The notes under the pieces: model-generated
The model's input: the letters and a program-made list of their open reading frames with translations, nothing else
Database searches by the model: none
What the model was told of the DNA's origin: nothing
Made by a program: the position numbers and the translations under genes
Part shown: in pieces, positions 8,540 to 16,690 of the stretch
Layout: every line of letters starts with the position of its first letter
Position numbering within the stretch: position 1 is the stretch's first letter
Source: DATCBF01 sp964401995
Lineage (GTDB): Bacteria; Actinomycetota; Thermoleophilia; Solirubrobacterales; 70-9
Reading direction: 5' to 3'
Length of the DNA: 64,000 bases
Assembly: GCA_964401995.1 (NCBI GenBank)
Contig: CAYOAP010000012.1
Coordinates: forward strand, 47,743-111,742

Positions 8540-9165
8540 TGGAGAGCGCAACCGTCGCGATGGGTCACGGACACGCCGAGGAGCACCACGGCCCGCCCGA
8601 GGCGAACCAGAGCTCGCGCATGGACAAACAGACGCTGGGGATCTTCCTCTTCATCGTCTCCGAGGTGATGCTGTTCGGGGCCTTCTTCGCCTCCTACTTC
8701 TTCCTCCGCGTGGTCGTCCATCCGCCCTCCTGGCCGCCGGCGCCGTACGAACTCCCAGTTGCCGTCGCCGGGATCAACACCGCGATCCTGGTCTCCTCCA
8801 GCTTCACGATCCATTACGCGCTGGAGTCGATCCGGCGTGGAAATCGCAACGGCCTCAAGCTGGGCCTGATCCTGACCTGGATGCTGGGCTTGACCTTCCT
8901 CTTCATCCAGCTCAACGAGTACGCCCACATCGGCTTCAGCGCCCGTGACCTCGCCTTCGGCTCGATCTTCTACGGCCTCACCGGCCTCCACGGCGCCCAC
9001 GTCTTCGTCGGCCTGGTCCTGCTCAGCTTCGCCACGATCCGGGCGATGCGGGGCCACTTCGGCCCCAAGGCGGAGGATCACCTCGGGGTCGAGGTCCCGG
9101 GCATCTACTGGCACTTCGTAGACGTGATGTGGATCGTCGTCTACACCGCGGTTTACATCCTCTGA
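8539..9165 (+). CDS. ctaE: Cytochrome c oxidase subunit III
   Basis: 208 residues with five predicted helices. It carries the conserved Glu in FLFIVSEVMLFGAFFASYFF and the C-terminal GLHGAHVFVGLVLL and YWHFVDVMWIVVYTAVY segments typical of COX3. The short form lacks the first two helices found in seven-helix versions, which is normal in bacteria with aa3-type enzymes. It begins one base inside the USP-like stop codon. Confidence 0.95.
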   Translation: MESATVAMGHGHAEEHHGPPEANQSSRMDKQTLGIFLFIVSEVMLFGAFFASYFFLRVVVHPPSWPPAPYELPVAVAGINTAILVSSSFTIHYALESIRRGNRNGLKLGLILTWMLGLTFLFIQLNEYAHIGFSARDLAFGSIFYGLTGLHGAHVFVGLVLLSFATIRAMRGHFGPKAEDHLGVEVPGIYWHFVDVMWIVVYTAVYIL

Positions 9166-9335
9166 AGATCTCCGAGCAGGCCGTCTTTCGCTGGGTCGTG
9201 ATCGTCGGGATCGCGGCCGGGTCGGTCATCGCCCTGACTTTGCTCACGCAGCCGCTGTTCGGGGCGCTCTGGGGCTTGGTGCTGGTCGTCGCCGCAGGCG
9301 TGCATGGGTGCCTGTGGATAAAACGCAGGACTTAA
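9129..9335 (+). CDS. Small two-helix membrane protein after ctaE
   Basis: The reading frame after ctaE encodes two hydrophobic helices (VVIVGIAAGSVIALTLL and LWGLVLVVAAGVHGCLWI) ending in KRRT. The only clear start is a GTG at 9129, which lies inside ctaE; a non-standard start nearer 9162 is possible. Size, position and topology suit a small oxidase subunit or assembly factor, but there is no diagnostic motif. Confidence 0.5.
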   Translation: MDRRLHRGLHPLKISEQAVFRWVVIVGIAAGSVIALTLLTQPLFGALWGLVLVVAAGVHGCLWIKRRT

Positions 9336-9394
9336 TTTCCAGAACCGGCACAAAGTTCACTCACACGCAACGTTCTGTCTGCGAGGCTGTCATC

Positions 9395-9688
9395 ATGGAA
9401 GCAGTGAAAGAGAGCTGGACAGACGATCGCCTCGACGACCTCAATCACCGGGTCGGCGAGCTGGGACGCCGCATGGATGCCCGCTTTGATCAAGTTGACG
9501 CTCGCTTTGAGCGTGTTGACGCCCGCTTGGATGCCAGATTCGACAGGATGGACGCGAAGTTTGGCGCTCGCTTCGACAGGATGGACGCGAAGTTCGATGC
9601 GATGCAGCGGCTGATGATCCAGGTCGGCGGCGGCATCATCGCCACCCTGTTGGCCTCTATCGCCGGCCTGATCGCGACTCAGCTCTGA
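9395..9688 (+). CDS. Coiled-coil protein with C-terminal membrane anchor
   Basis: From the ATG at 9395 the product has 97 residues. The middle is built of near-identical units of the type DARFDRMDAKF, forming a highly charged coiled coil. The last ~20 residues (IIATLLASIAGLIATQL) are a membrane helix. Such tail-anchored coiled coils (DUF1640-like) are often of unknown function; some accompany respiratory complexes. Its last 10 bases overlap convergently with ctaA. Confidence 0.7.
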   Translation: MEAVKESWTDDRLDDLNHRVGELGRRMDARFDQVDARFERVDARLDARFDRMDAKFGARFDRMDAKFDAMQRLMIQVGGGIIATLLASIAGLIATQL

Positions 9689-10650
9689 GCCAGGGAGGGG
9701 GCCTGCTCGCTCGGCGCCGCCGGTTGGCCTGCCGCTTCGGTGTTTGCGTCACGCGGTTCCAGTTGTCCGGCGGCGGCGACCGTCCACAGCATCGCCAGCC
9801 AGCTCAGGGTCGCCAGGGCGACGTGGACCCAGACGATCTCCGTCGGCAGCTTCAGGTACCACTGCAGGCCGCCTACGAGGCCCTGTAAGCCCAGGAGGCC
9901 GATCACTAGGGTGAGGGGCCGAACTGCACGGTCGTCGCCTCCCTCGCGTCGCAGCAGGAGCCAGACGCCGATTGCGGCGAAGCCAAAGACCGCCGCGATC
10001 ACGGCGTGGCGCTGAACCACCCATTCGAGGGTCTTCGATCCCTCGAAGGTGAAGCGGCGCACCAGCTGGCCGGCATGAGCGCCGGCATGGGGGCCTGCCG
10101 CCGTGGCGACGGTGCCGGCGGCGATCGTCAGCTGCCCGACCGGGATCAGGCAGCGTACCGCCCAGACGCCAAGGCGGTCGCTGGAGAAGCGCCGCTCGCC
10201 GGGCTCGTAGCGCGAGCACCAGGCCAGCGCGAAGGAGGCGTCGAGCAGCATCATCGAGAGGATGAAGTGGCTCATCACCAGGCCGGGGGCGAGGTGGTAC
10301 TTGACGACGAGGGCGCCGAGGATCGCCTGGCCGATCACCCCCAGCGGCAGCAGCGCTCCGAAGAAGGCGAGGTGCCAGCGGAAGGGCTTGCGGAACCAGG
10401 CGAGGACGCTGGCGGCGATCACCGCCAGCCCGACGAACCCGGTCAGGACCCGGTTGCCGTACTCGATCACCGCGTGGGTGTTGAGTGGGGGCACCGTCTG
10501 GCCGTAGCACTTGGGCCAGTCCGGGCAGCCGAGCCCGGAGCCGGTCAGGCGCACCCCGGCGCCGGTGAGGACGATCAGCGCCAGCGCCCCGAGCGCGACC
10601 AGGGTCACCTGCGCGTAGCGCTCCGGGGAGATATTCAGGCGCTCACGCAT
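9679..10650 (-). CDS. ctaA: Heme A synthase (COX15/CtaA family)
   Basis: 323 residues with eight predicted helices in two four-helix halves. Heme-ligand regions are visible: NTHAVIEYGNRVLTG and MSHFILSM in the first half, QRHAVIAAVFG and WVHVALATL in the second. An extracellular Cys-containing loop (GLGCPDWPKCYG) after helix 1 is as in other bacterial CtaA proteins. It converts heme O to heme A for the oxidase; ctaB, which makes heme O, is at 12385. The end overlaps the convergent coiled-coil gene by 10 bases. Confidence 0.94.
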   Translation of the reverse strand: MRERLNISPERYAQVTLVALGALALIVLTGAGVRLTGSGLGCPDWPKCYGQTVPPLNTHAVIEYGNRVLTGFVGLAVIAASVLAWFRKPFRWHLAFFGALLPLGVIGQAILGALVVKYHLAPGLVMSHFILSMMLLDASFALAWCSRYEPGERRFSSDRLGVWAVRCLIPVGQLTIAAGTVATAAGPHAGAHAGQLVRRFTFEGSKTLEWVVQRHAVIAAVFGFAAIGVWLLLRREGGDDRAVRPLTLVIGLLGLQGLVGGLQWYLKLPTEIVWVHVALATLSWLAMLWTVAAAGQLEPRDANTEAAGQPAAPSEQAPSLAQS

Positions 10651-10695
10651 CGCCAGGGGATGATGCCAACGGCCAGCCGCCGTTGGCGAGCGGTC

Positions 10696-11415
10696 TCAGC
10701 CGCCTTTGGACTTTGAGCCGCCCGACTTGCCGCCGCCGGCGGGTGTCGATTCGATCAGGAACTGGACCAGCTGTTCGAGTTCTTTCGGGCTCAGGGTCTG
10801 GCCGAAGTTCTGCGGCATCACGTTGGCCGGGTAGCCCTTGGGGATCTCGGCATTGGGATCGACGATCATTTCTTCGATTGCGGCGGCGCTGTCGTCGGGG
10901 GCGAGCGATTCATCGAGGTTCGGCCCGGTCACACCCCCAGAGTTCGCGGCGGCGAGCGTATGGCAGCCGCCGCAGCCGTTGTTGGCGAAGACCTGGGCGC
11001 CGGGGCCGCCCGGCACCTTGGGCGGGGCGGCCCCGGGCACGCCCGCGTATTCCCCAATGTAGGCGGCGACGTCCTCAAGATCCTGGCCCTCGACCACGCC
11101 GGCCGGCATCGAGACCGCCGGGTCGGCGTTGCTCGGCCGCGGGTTCTCGACCTGGGCCTTGACGACGCCGGCGACGGTGTCGCCCGTCTCGCCCACTTCG
11201 CGGGCGGCGGCGAAGGCGTCATCGAGGTTCGGGCCGATCTGCGCGGTGGTGCCGGCCTGCGCCATTTCGTGGCAGACACCGCACTTCTGGACGAAGAGGA
11301 CGCGGCCCCGTTCGACGTTTGCGGTGCTGGTTCCGCAGCCCGCTGCGGGCAGCGCCAGAGCCGCCAAAGCGGCCAGGACAAGCAGGGGGCGAGTGGGGTT
11401 CGGCAGGTTCGGCAT
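10696..11415 (-). CDS. Diheme c-type cytochrome lipoprotein
   Basis: 239 residues. A signal peptide with lipobox LPAAGC predicts a lipid anchor. Two cytochrome c domains follow, each with a CxxCH heme site (CGVCH and CGGCH). Met ligand candidates are in VSMPAGVVEG and VMPQNFGQ. The C-terminus is a Gly/Ser/Lys-rich tail. It lies among oxidase genes while CtaC lacks a heme domain, so it is a good candidate electron donor to the aa3 oxidase. A TATAGAAT box is 22 bases upstream of the start. Confidence 0.9.
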   Translation of the reverse strand: MPNLPNPTRPLLVLAALAALALPAAGCGTSTANVERGRVLFVQKCGVCHEMAQAGTTAQIGPNLDDAFAAAREVGETGDTVAGVVKAQVENPRPSNADPAVSMPAGVVEGQDLEDVAAYIGEYAGVPGAAPPKVPGGPGAQVFANNGCGGCHTLAAANSGGVTGPNLDESLAPDDSAAAIEEMIVDPNAEIPKGYPANVMPQNFGQTLSPKELEQLVQFLIESTPAGGGKSGGSKSKGG

Positions 11416-11543
11416 CGGAGGCGTCGAGCGCGGCGGATTCTATATGTCCCGGCCCCGGTAGAAGCCGGCCCCCACTGCCTGGCGTGGGGTAGGCTTGAGG
11501 CGATTCGCACGAACATCAAATTCCCCTTGGAGGAGGTCAGGTC

Positions 11544-11945
11544 ATGCAGGTACGGGAAGGGATGTCGGAGGTTGTCCTCGCGGTTGGCCCGTCGCACAGC
11601 CTGCGCGAGGCGGCGACGATGATGGTGGAGAAGGGGACCGGCGCGGCGCTGGTCACCGACACCGACTCGCCGGTGGCCCGGATTGTCACCGAGCGCGACA
11701 TCCTGATCTCGATCGGCAACGGCCAGGATCCCGATTCCGAGCAGGTTGCCGCCCATATGAGCGACAGCATCATCGCCGCCTCGCCGGACTGGAGCCTGGA
11801 GCGCGCCGCTTCGGAGATGTCGCGGCGCGGCATCCGCCATCTGGTCGTCTACGAGGGCCCAGAGCTGGTCGGCGTGCTCTCGATGCGCGACATCGTCAGG
11901 GTATGGACTTCGGATGGCGCGACGTCTGGAATGACGCCAGGCTGA
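11544..11945 (+). CDS. Two-CBS-domain protein
   Basis: 133 residues made almost entirely of a CBS pair. The first is VGPSHSLREAATMMVEKGTG with VTERDIL; the second is ASPDWSLERAASEMSRRGIR with GVLSMRDIV. A GGAGG Shine-Dalgarno sequence precedes the ATG. Stand-alone CBS pairs bind adenosine nucleotides and act as energy-state sensors; the target here is unknown. It stands alone on the plus strand between two minus-strand respiratory units. Confidence 0.88.
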   Translation: MQVREGMSEVVLAVGPSHSLREAATMMVEKGTGAALVTDTDSPVARIVTERDILISIGNGQDPDSEQVAAHMSDSIIAASPDWSLERAASEMSRRGIRHLVVYEGPELVGVLSMRDIVRVWTSDGATSGMTPG

Positions 11946-11958
11946 GGGTTCGCCGGGC

Positions 11959-12249
11959 CTAGGGCTGGGGCGGAGAGATCGTCTCGACCGGCAAGACGGC
12001 GCCACGGGCCCGCTGCTTGCGCGGCAGGCGGAAGTAGTCGCGGATGCTGCCGCGGATCAGGGCGCGGAAGGCGAAGAGGAAGACGACGATGCCGATGATC
12101 GAGTAGATCCAGCCGCGAACCATGAACCCCTCGCCGTAGATCCCGACGATCATGGCCGCGACGGCGAAGCCGAAGAAGAGCGGCGCCCAGGAGGGTCGCG
12201 GCGTGTAAATCATCTCGCCAGGCTCTGGTATGTCTTGGTGCTCGCTCAT
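11959..12249 (-). CDS. Cytochrome oxidase subunit IV-like two-helix protein
   Basis: 96 residues with two membrane helices (WAPLFFGFAVAAMIVGIYG and WIYSIIGIVVFLFAFRALI) and a basic C-terminal tail. It resembles actinobacterial oxidase subunit IV (CtaF-like) in size and topology. It is the last gene of the operon COX2-like, COX1-like, ctaB, 37-residue ORF, this gene, so it could belong to either oxidase complex. Confidence 0.65.
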   Translation of the reverse strand: MSEHQDIPEPGEMIYTPRPSWAPLFFGFAVAAMIVGIYGEGFMVRGWIYSIIGIVVFLFAFRALIRGSIRDYFRLPRKQRARGAVLPVETISPPQP

Positions 12250-12257
12250 TCGTCTGC

Positions 12258-12371
12258 CTACTGGGCGATGTAGAGCAGGGCGACGATGAAGGAGAGGGCG
12301 AACATCCCCGCGGCGAAGCCGCCTGCGACCAGCCCTGCCGTCATGTTGCGCCTTGCGGTCTCGCGATCCAC
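12258..12371 (-). CDS. 37-residue single-helix membrane protein
   Basis: A short ORF from a GTG start 13 bases after ctaB. After a basic N-terminus (DRETARRNM) it has one membrane helix (LVAGGFAAGMFALSFIVALL). Size and position match the very small oxidase-associated or oxidase-assembly proteins often missed in annotation. An internal ATG at residue 10 is an alternative start. Function is inferred from context only. Confidence 0.55.
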   Translation of the reverse strand: MDRETARRNMTAGLVAGGFAAGMFALSFIVALLYIAQ

Positions 12372-12384
12372 GGTCGAATTTCTA

Positions 12385-13281
12385 CTAGATCAACCGGTCG
12401 AGCGGCATTGAGATGAAGAGCAGCGCCAGGTAGGCGAGCGAGAAGAGGTAGGTCCGCAGCGCCCAGCGGCGGTCGGCGTTGCGCAGCAGCTTCACCGAGC
12501 AGTAGATGAATCCGGCCCCCAGCGTCATCGAGGTGACCAGGTAGGTGACGCCGAAGCCGCCGGCGCAGAAGGGCAGCTGGGTGACCGCATAGAGCAGGAC
12601 CGTGTAGAGCAGGATCTGGCGGCGGGTCTCGTCCTCGCCGCGGACGACGGGCAGCATCGGGATGCCCACCTTCGCGTACTCGTCCTTCATCAGCAGCGAT
12701 AGCGCCCAGAAGTGGGGCGGGGTCCAGAAGAAGACGATCGCGAAGAGGTAGAGGGCGGTGCCGTCGAGGCCGCCGGTGACGGCGGCCCAGGCGACCAGTG
12801 GCGGCACCGCGCCGGCGGCGCCGCCGATGACGATGTTCTGCGGCGTCGTCCGCTTCAGCCACAGCGTGTAGACGAAGACGTAGCCGAGCAGGCCGGAGAG
12901 CGAGAGGGCAGCCGCCAGTGGGTTGACGGTCAGCGAGAGCAGCATGAACGAGGCCAGCCCCAAGAACGAGCCGAAGGCGATCGCGGCGGCGGGGGAGACC
13001 CGGCCGCTGGCGACCGGGCGGTCGGCGGTGCGATCCATGATCCGGTCGATGTCGCGGTCGATCGCGTGGTTGATCGCGCCCGCGCCGCCGGCCGATAGCG
13101 AGCCGCCGAGGCAGGTGAGGAAGACGAGGCCGAGCGATGGGTCGCCGGCCACGTACATCGTCGTGATCGTGGTCAGCAGCAGCAGCGACTGCACCTTCGG
13201 CTTGGTCAGCGTTATGTAGTCGCGCAGGACCCCCGGCACCACCGGGCGCCGTGAGATCGCCGCAGTCTCGGCGCCACTCAT
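12385..13281 (-). CDS. ctaB: Heme O synthase (protoheme IX farnesyltransferase)
   Basis: 298 residues of the UbiA prenyltransferase family. The Asp-rich prenyl-diphosphate motif is NHAIDRDIDRIMDRT near residue 70, and the second conserved loop, LKRTTPQNIVIGGAAGAVPPL, is near 168. It adds farnesyl to heme B to give heme O, the substrate of CtaA. It lies in the same operon as the COX2-like and COX1-like genes, which otherwise lack heme ligands. Confidence 0.95.
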   Translation of the reverse strand: MSGAETAAISRRPVVPGVLRDYITLTKPKVQSLLLLTTITTMYVAGDPSLGLVFLTCLGGSLSAGGAGAINHAIDRDIDRIMDRTADRPVASGRVSPAAAIAFGSFLGLASFMLLSLTVNPLAAALSLSGLLGYVFVYTLWLKRTTPQNIVIGGAAGAVPPLVAWAAVTGGLDGTALYLFAIVFFWTPPHFWALSLLMKDEYAKVGIPMLPVVRGEDETRRQILLYTVLLYAVTQLPFCAGGFGVTYLVTSMTLGAGFIYCSVKLLRNADRRWALRTYLFSLAYLALLFISMPLDRLI

Positions 13282-13286
13282 CGGGC

Positions 13287-14963
13287 TCAGGCTACTGGCT
13301 GGGACTCGCGAGCCGGCCGCGACGGGCTGCTGGTGCGGTGGGCGATCGCGTCGCGGATGTCGCGCATCGGCTGTGAGCTGCGCACATCGGGGACGACGTC
13401 GAAGTTATGCGGCTCGGGCGGGGAGAGGGCGAACCACTCGAGCGAGTCGGCGCCCCACTGGTCATGCCCGGCCTCGGCGCCGTTCTCGCGGCTGGAAATC
13501 GCGTTGACGAGGGTGAGGATGATCCCGATCGCCAGCACGAAGGTCCCGATCGAGGCGATCAGGTTGTAGGCGTTGACGCCGGTGCCGTCGAAGAACTTGT
13601 AGGCGTCGATCACCTCGCCCTGCTCGCCGCCGGCGAGGAAGAGCGGCACGAAGGCGAGCAGGATGCCGACCACCATCGTCCAAAAGGAGATCCGCGCCAG
13701 GCTCTCGCCCATCGTCCGGCCGGTCATCTTCGGGAACCAGAAGTGAAGCGCGGCGAAACCGCCGAAGACGCTGCCGCCGATCAGGGCGAAATGGGTCGCC
13801 GCGGTGGCGTCGGTCGTGTTCTTCAGCTGCCAGGCGGCGGCGACCATCGAGTGGCTGATCTCGGCCCCGAGGCCGATCGAGATCATCGAGACGGCGCCGA
13901 TCGCGAACAGCAGCGGCGCCCGCATCCGCAGCGCGCCGCCGACCATCGTCGCGATCAGGTTGAAGACGATCAGGCCGAAGGGGACGATCAGCGCCAGCGA
14001 CATGATCATCGCGAAGTACATCCAGCCGATCCCGATCGGCGCGGTCAGCATGTTCTGCATCCAGGCCAGGGTGCCGATCACGGCGATCGCGACCAGCGAG
14101 CCGATCACGGCGCCGCGGTTGAAGAGCGGCTTGCGGGCGAAGGCGGGGACGATCTCGGCGATCGCGCCCAGGGCGGTGATCAGGATCAGCATGTAGGCAC
14201 CGGTGTAGAAGATCCAGCTCAGGTGCTCCCAGAGCAGCGGCGCCCCGCCCGAGCCGTCGGCGAAGAAGATCCCGTCGAAGTTGCGGTCGATCAGCAGCAT
14301 CGTCACCGCGCCCAGCATCACCGGCCCGATCACCAGCAGCAGCCAGGAGCAGATCGCCCCGGCCCAGGCGAAGACCGGCGCTCGCCGCCAGGCCATGCCG
14401 GGGGCGCGCATGTTGCGGGTTGTGGCCACCATGTTGATCGCGATCAGGACGAAGCCGAGGACGATCATCCCGGTTGCCGTCGCCCAAGCGTCGACGCCGT
14501 TGTTAGGGAGGAAGGCGAGCTCGGAGAGCGGCGCCAGCGGGTTGACCCCTGCCTCTGATGGCGTGAAGAGGAAGCCGGCGTAGAGGACCGTCGCGCCCGC
14601 TATGTAGAGCCAGACGCCGAGCTGGCCGAGGCGCGGCAGGGCGGTCCCGCGGGCGCCGATCTGCAGCGGCACGACGTAGTAGATCAGCCCCAGCGCCAGC
14701 GGCAGGGCGAAGAGGAAGATCGAAGTCGCCCCATATAGAGAGAGCATCCGGTTGAAGGTCTGGGGAGCGAGGAAGGTGTTCTCCGGGATTGCCAGCTGCA
14801 GCCGCATCAGCAACAGCTCGATCAGGGCGATGAAGAGGAATCCGAGGGCGCCGACGATCAGCATCAGGCCGACGTCCTTGTGGTCGGCGCTGGTCGCGAT
14901 CTCGATCCAGCGCGGCCTGCGCTTGGGGAATCCGTCGACGACGAGCTCGGGCCGGGCGCTCAT
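13287..14963 (-). CDS. COX1-like membrane protein lacking oxidase metal ligands
   Basis: 558 residues from the ATG at 14963, aligning along its whole length with heme-copper oxidase subunit I. Landmarks include PQTFNRMLSLYG, the VVPLQIGARGTALPRL turn, IAEIVPAFARKPLF and LHFWFPKMTGR. Compared with CtaD in this window, the helix II heme a His is Tyr77. The helix VI HPxVY motif is TGAYM (253-257), so CuB His and the crosslinked Tyr are gone. The CuB His pair is Gln302-Asn303, and the heme a3 His is Ala388. Only His390 remains. It cannot be a normal oxygen reductase. Overlaps the COX2-like stop by ATGA. Confidence 0.88.
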   Translation of the reverse strand: MSARPELVVDGFPKRRPRWIEIATSADHKDVGLMLIVGALGFLFIALIELLLMRLQLAIPENTFLAPQTFNRMLSLYGATSIFLFALPLALGLIYYVVPLQIGARGTALPRLGQLGVWLYIAGATVLYAGFLFTPSEAGVNPLAPLSELAFLPNNGVDAWATATGMIVLGFVLIAINMVATTRNMRAPGMAWRRAPVFAWAGAICSWLLLVIGPVMLGAVTMLLIDRNFDGIFFADGSGGAPLLWEHLSWIFYTGAYMLILITALGAIAEIVPAFARKPLFNRGAVIGSLVAIAVIGTLAWMQNMLTAPIGIGWMYFAMIMSLALIVPFGLIVFNLIATMVGGALRMRAPLLFAIGAVSMISIGLGAEISHSMVAAAWQLKNTTDATAATHFALIGGSVFGGFAALHFWFPKMTGRTMGESLARISFWTMVVGILLAFVPLFLAGGEQGEVIDAYKFFDGTGVNAYNLIASIGTFVLAIGIILTLVNAISSRENGAEAGHDQWGADSLEWFALSPPEPHNFDVVPDVRSSQPMRDIRDAIAHRTSSPSRPARESQPVA

Positions 14964-15658
14964 GGCACTTCTCCGTTCTGGATCAAGCTGACGACCCGGT
15001 CCTGCGCTGCCTGGATTTCGGTCTTCTGGCTCTTGATGAATTCTTCGTAGGCCTGCGGCGAGACGACTTCGACCTCGGTCCGCATCGCCCCATAGGCCTG
15101 GCCCGAGAGGGTCGCCGACTGCCCCGTGTAGGTGCCTTCTTCGTCGGCGCGGAAGACGACCGAGTTGTTCTTGCCGGGCACGGCGTCGCGCTTGCCGGCG
15201 AGGTCGGGCACGTCCCAGGTGTGGATCACATCGGTCGAGACGAGGTCGAGGTCGACGGCGGTGTCGACCGGGACGACCAGTTTGTAATAGGAGAAGGCGC
15301 CGTTGGGGTATTCGTAGCGCCACAGCCACTGCTGGCCGGTCGTCTTGATCGTCAGCGGCTCGGATTTGGCGAGCTTGAGGCCGGCTGGGCCGGTGGCCGG
15401 GGTTTCGCGGGCCTTCTCGGTGAAGATGATGCTGACGACGAGGATCGCCGCGGCGAAGACGGTGAGCAGCGCTCCGACCCGGAACTGGATGCGGCGGCCG
15501 CTGCGGATCTGGCGTGGCTCGGCCCCGCGCTCGCTGCGGTAACGGCGCACGGCATAGATCAGAGCGGCGTTGACCGCGACCACGACGATAGCCGCGGCAA
15601 CGAAGCCGATCCAAAGCAAAGTGTCGATCTGGTCAGTGCCAGGAGAGTGCGGCGCCAA
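14960..15658 (-). CDS. COX2-like membrane protein lacking the CuA site
   Basis: 232 residues from a TTG start: two helices, then a cupredoxin domain aligning with CtaC (TTGQQWLWRYEYPNG, VIHTWDVPDLAGKRDAVPG). His146 is retained, but the CuA loop CxxxCxxxH is SATLSGQAY: Ser181, Ser185 and Tyr189 replace Cys, Cys and His; Met192 remains. The domain should fold but not bind CuA. It is coupled to the COX1-like gene by ATGA, and both partners have lost their metals together. A TAGAAT box (15668-15673, minus strand) is about 10 bases before the start. Confidence 0.87.
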   Translation of the reverse strand: MAPHSPGTDQIDTLLWIGFVAAAIVVVAVNAALIYAVRRYRSERGAEPRQIRSGRRIQFRVGALLTVFAAAILVVSIIFTEKARETPATGPAGLKLAKSEPLTIKTTGQQWLWRYEYPNGAFSYYKLVVPVDTAVDLDLVSTDVIHTWDVPDLAGKRDAVPGKNNSVVFRADEEGTYTGQSATLSGQAYGAMRTEVEVVSPQAYEEFIKSQKTEIQAAQDRVVSLIQNGEVP

Positions 15659-15719
15659 AGCGCGGCCATTCTAATCACGCGGGGCGGCGCCCTGCGGCGT
15701 CCAGCCACTTGGGCCAACC

Positions 15720-15725
15720 TATACT
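15720..15725 (+). promoter_or_regulatory. -10-like box before the PAP2 gene
   Basis: TATACT ends 10 bases before the ATG at 15736, predicting a nearly leaderless transcript. It is divergent from the TAGAAT box of the COX2-like gene about 50 bases away. Confidence 0.4.
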
Positions 15726-15735
15726 CGCCGCCCTT

Positions 15736-16680
15736 ATGCGGAGCCCATCCCGGCCATCTCCGGCGCTACGGGCCGCGCTGCGCGCCGGAGCAGCCGGCGC
15801 CGTCGCGGCAGCGGTTGCCGTGCCGCTGCTGCGGAAGAAGGGCCGCATCCCCGTCCCGGTCACGGTCGCCGCCTGCGCTGGGGGGCCGCTGGCGCTCGCC
15901 GTTCTCAGCCCCCGCACCAAGAAGCGCGACGTCGCCCTCTTCTCGATGCAGATGTGGGCCTTCACGATGGTCCACGAGATTCCCTTCGACAATCCCGAGC
16001 GCCTGCGCGCCCGCCTCCGAACCCAGTATCCGATCGTCCTCGACCGGGCGCTGGGCGGCGGCCGGCTTCCCAACGCCCGCCTGCAGCAGGCGCTCTCCGG
16101 CGCCCGCCACGTCAAGGTGCTGGACCGCTTCCTGACCTGGACCCACTGGCTCTGGTTCTTCGAGCCCTACCTGGCGCTGGCCCTGATCCTGGCCCGCCAC
16201 AACGACCGCTTCCCGCGCTCGGCCCGCCAACTCGCCGCCGTCTTCGACATCGGCTGCGCCGTCTACTTCGCCGCGCCGACGGCGCCGCCGTGGTGGTCCG
16301 CGGAGCAAGAGCTGACCGGGGAAGAGGTGCGCCGGATCATGGTCGAGGTCGGCGAAGAGACCTGGGGCTCGGCCTGGCCCTCGATGTACGAGGCGCTGGG
16401 CGGCAACCCCTGGGCGGCGATGCCGTCGCTGCACTTCGCCACCGCCCTGATGGCGGCGCTGCTGCTCTCCGAGGCGGGCCCGGTCGAGGGCGCCGTCGGC
16501 TGGGGCTACGCCCTCACCCTTGGCTTCGGCCTTGTCTACCTGGGCGAGCATTACGTCACCGACCTGCTCGCCGGCGCGGCTCTGGTCGCGGTCGTCAGGC
16601 GCGGCGAGCCGCTGGCCGAGCCGCTGGTCGCCAGCGTCAGCCGACGCCTGCAGCGCTTGGAGAGGATCGCCAACGGGTAG
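15736..16680 (+). CDS. PAP2-superfamily membrane protein
   Basis: 314 residues from the ATG at 15736. The C-terminal half has the PAP2 phosphatase motifs: PSLHFATAL (motif C2) and GEHYVTDLLAGAAL (motif C3, with catalytic His and structural Asp). Several membrane helices surround them. This arrangement resembles bacterial inositol-phosphorylceramide-synthase-like or lipid phosphatase proteins. The substrate is probably a phospholipid or polyprenyl phosphate. The next gene, a flippase-like protein, starts 11 bases downstream. Confidence 0.83.
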   Translation: MRSPSRPSPALRAALRAGAAGAVAAAVAVPLLRKKGRIPVPVTVAACAGGPLALAVLSPRTKKRDVALFSMQMWAFTMVHEIPFDNPERLRARLRTQYPIVLDRALGGGRLPNARLQQALSGARHVKVLDRFLTWTHWLWFFEPYLALALILARHNDRFPRSARQLAAVFDIGCAVYFAAPTAPPWWSAEQELTGEEVRRIMVEVGEETWGSAWPSMYEALGGNPWAAMPSLHFATALMAALLLSEAGPVEGAVGWGYALTLGFGLVYLGEHYVTDLLAGAALVAVVRRGEPLAEPLVASVSRRLQRLERIANG

Positions 16681-16690
16681 CTTCCCGAGT

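Noticed and set aside
13287..15658. COX-like pair as decaying pseudogenes
   Set aside because: Both frames are full length, coupled, without stops or frameshifts, and keep the fold residues while losing only metal sites.
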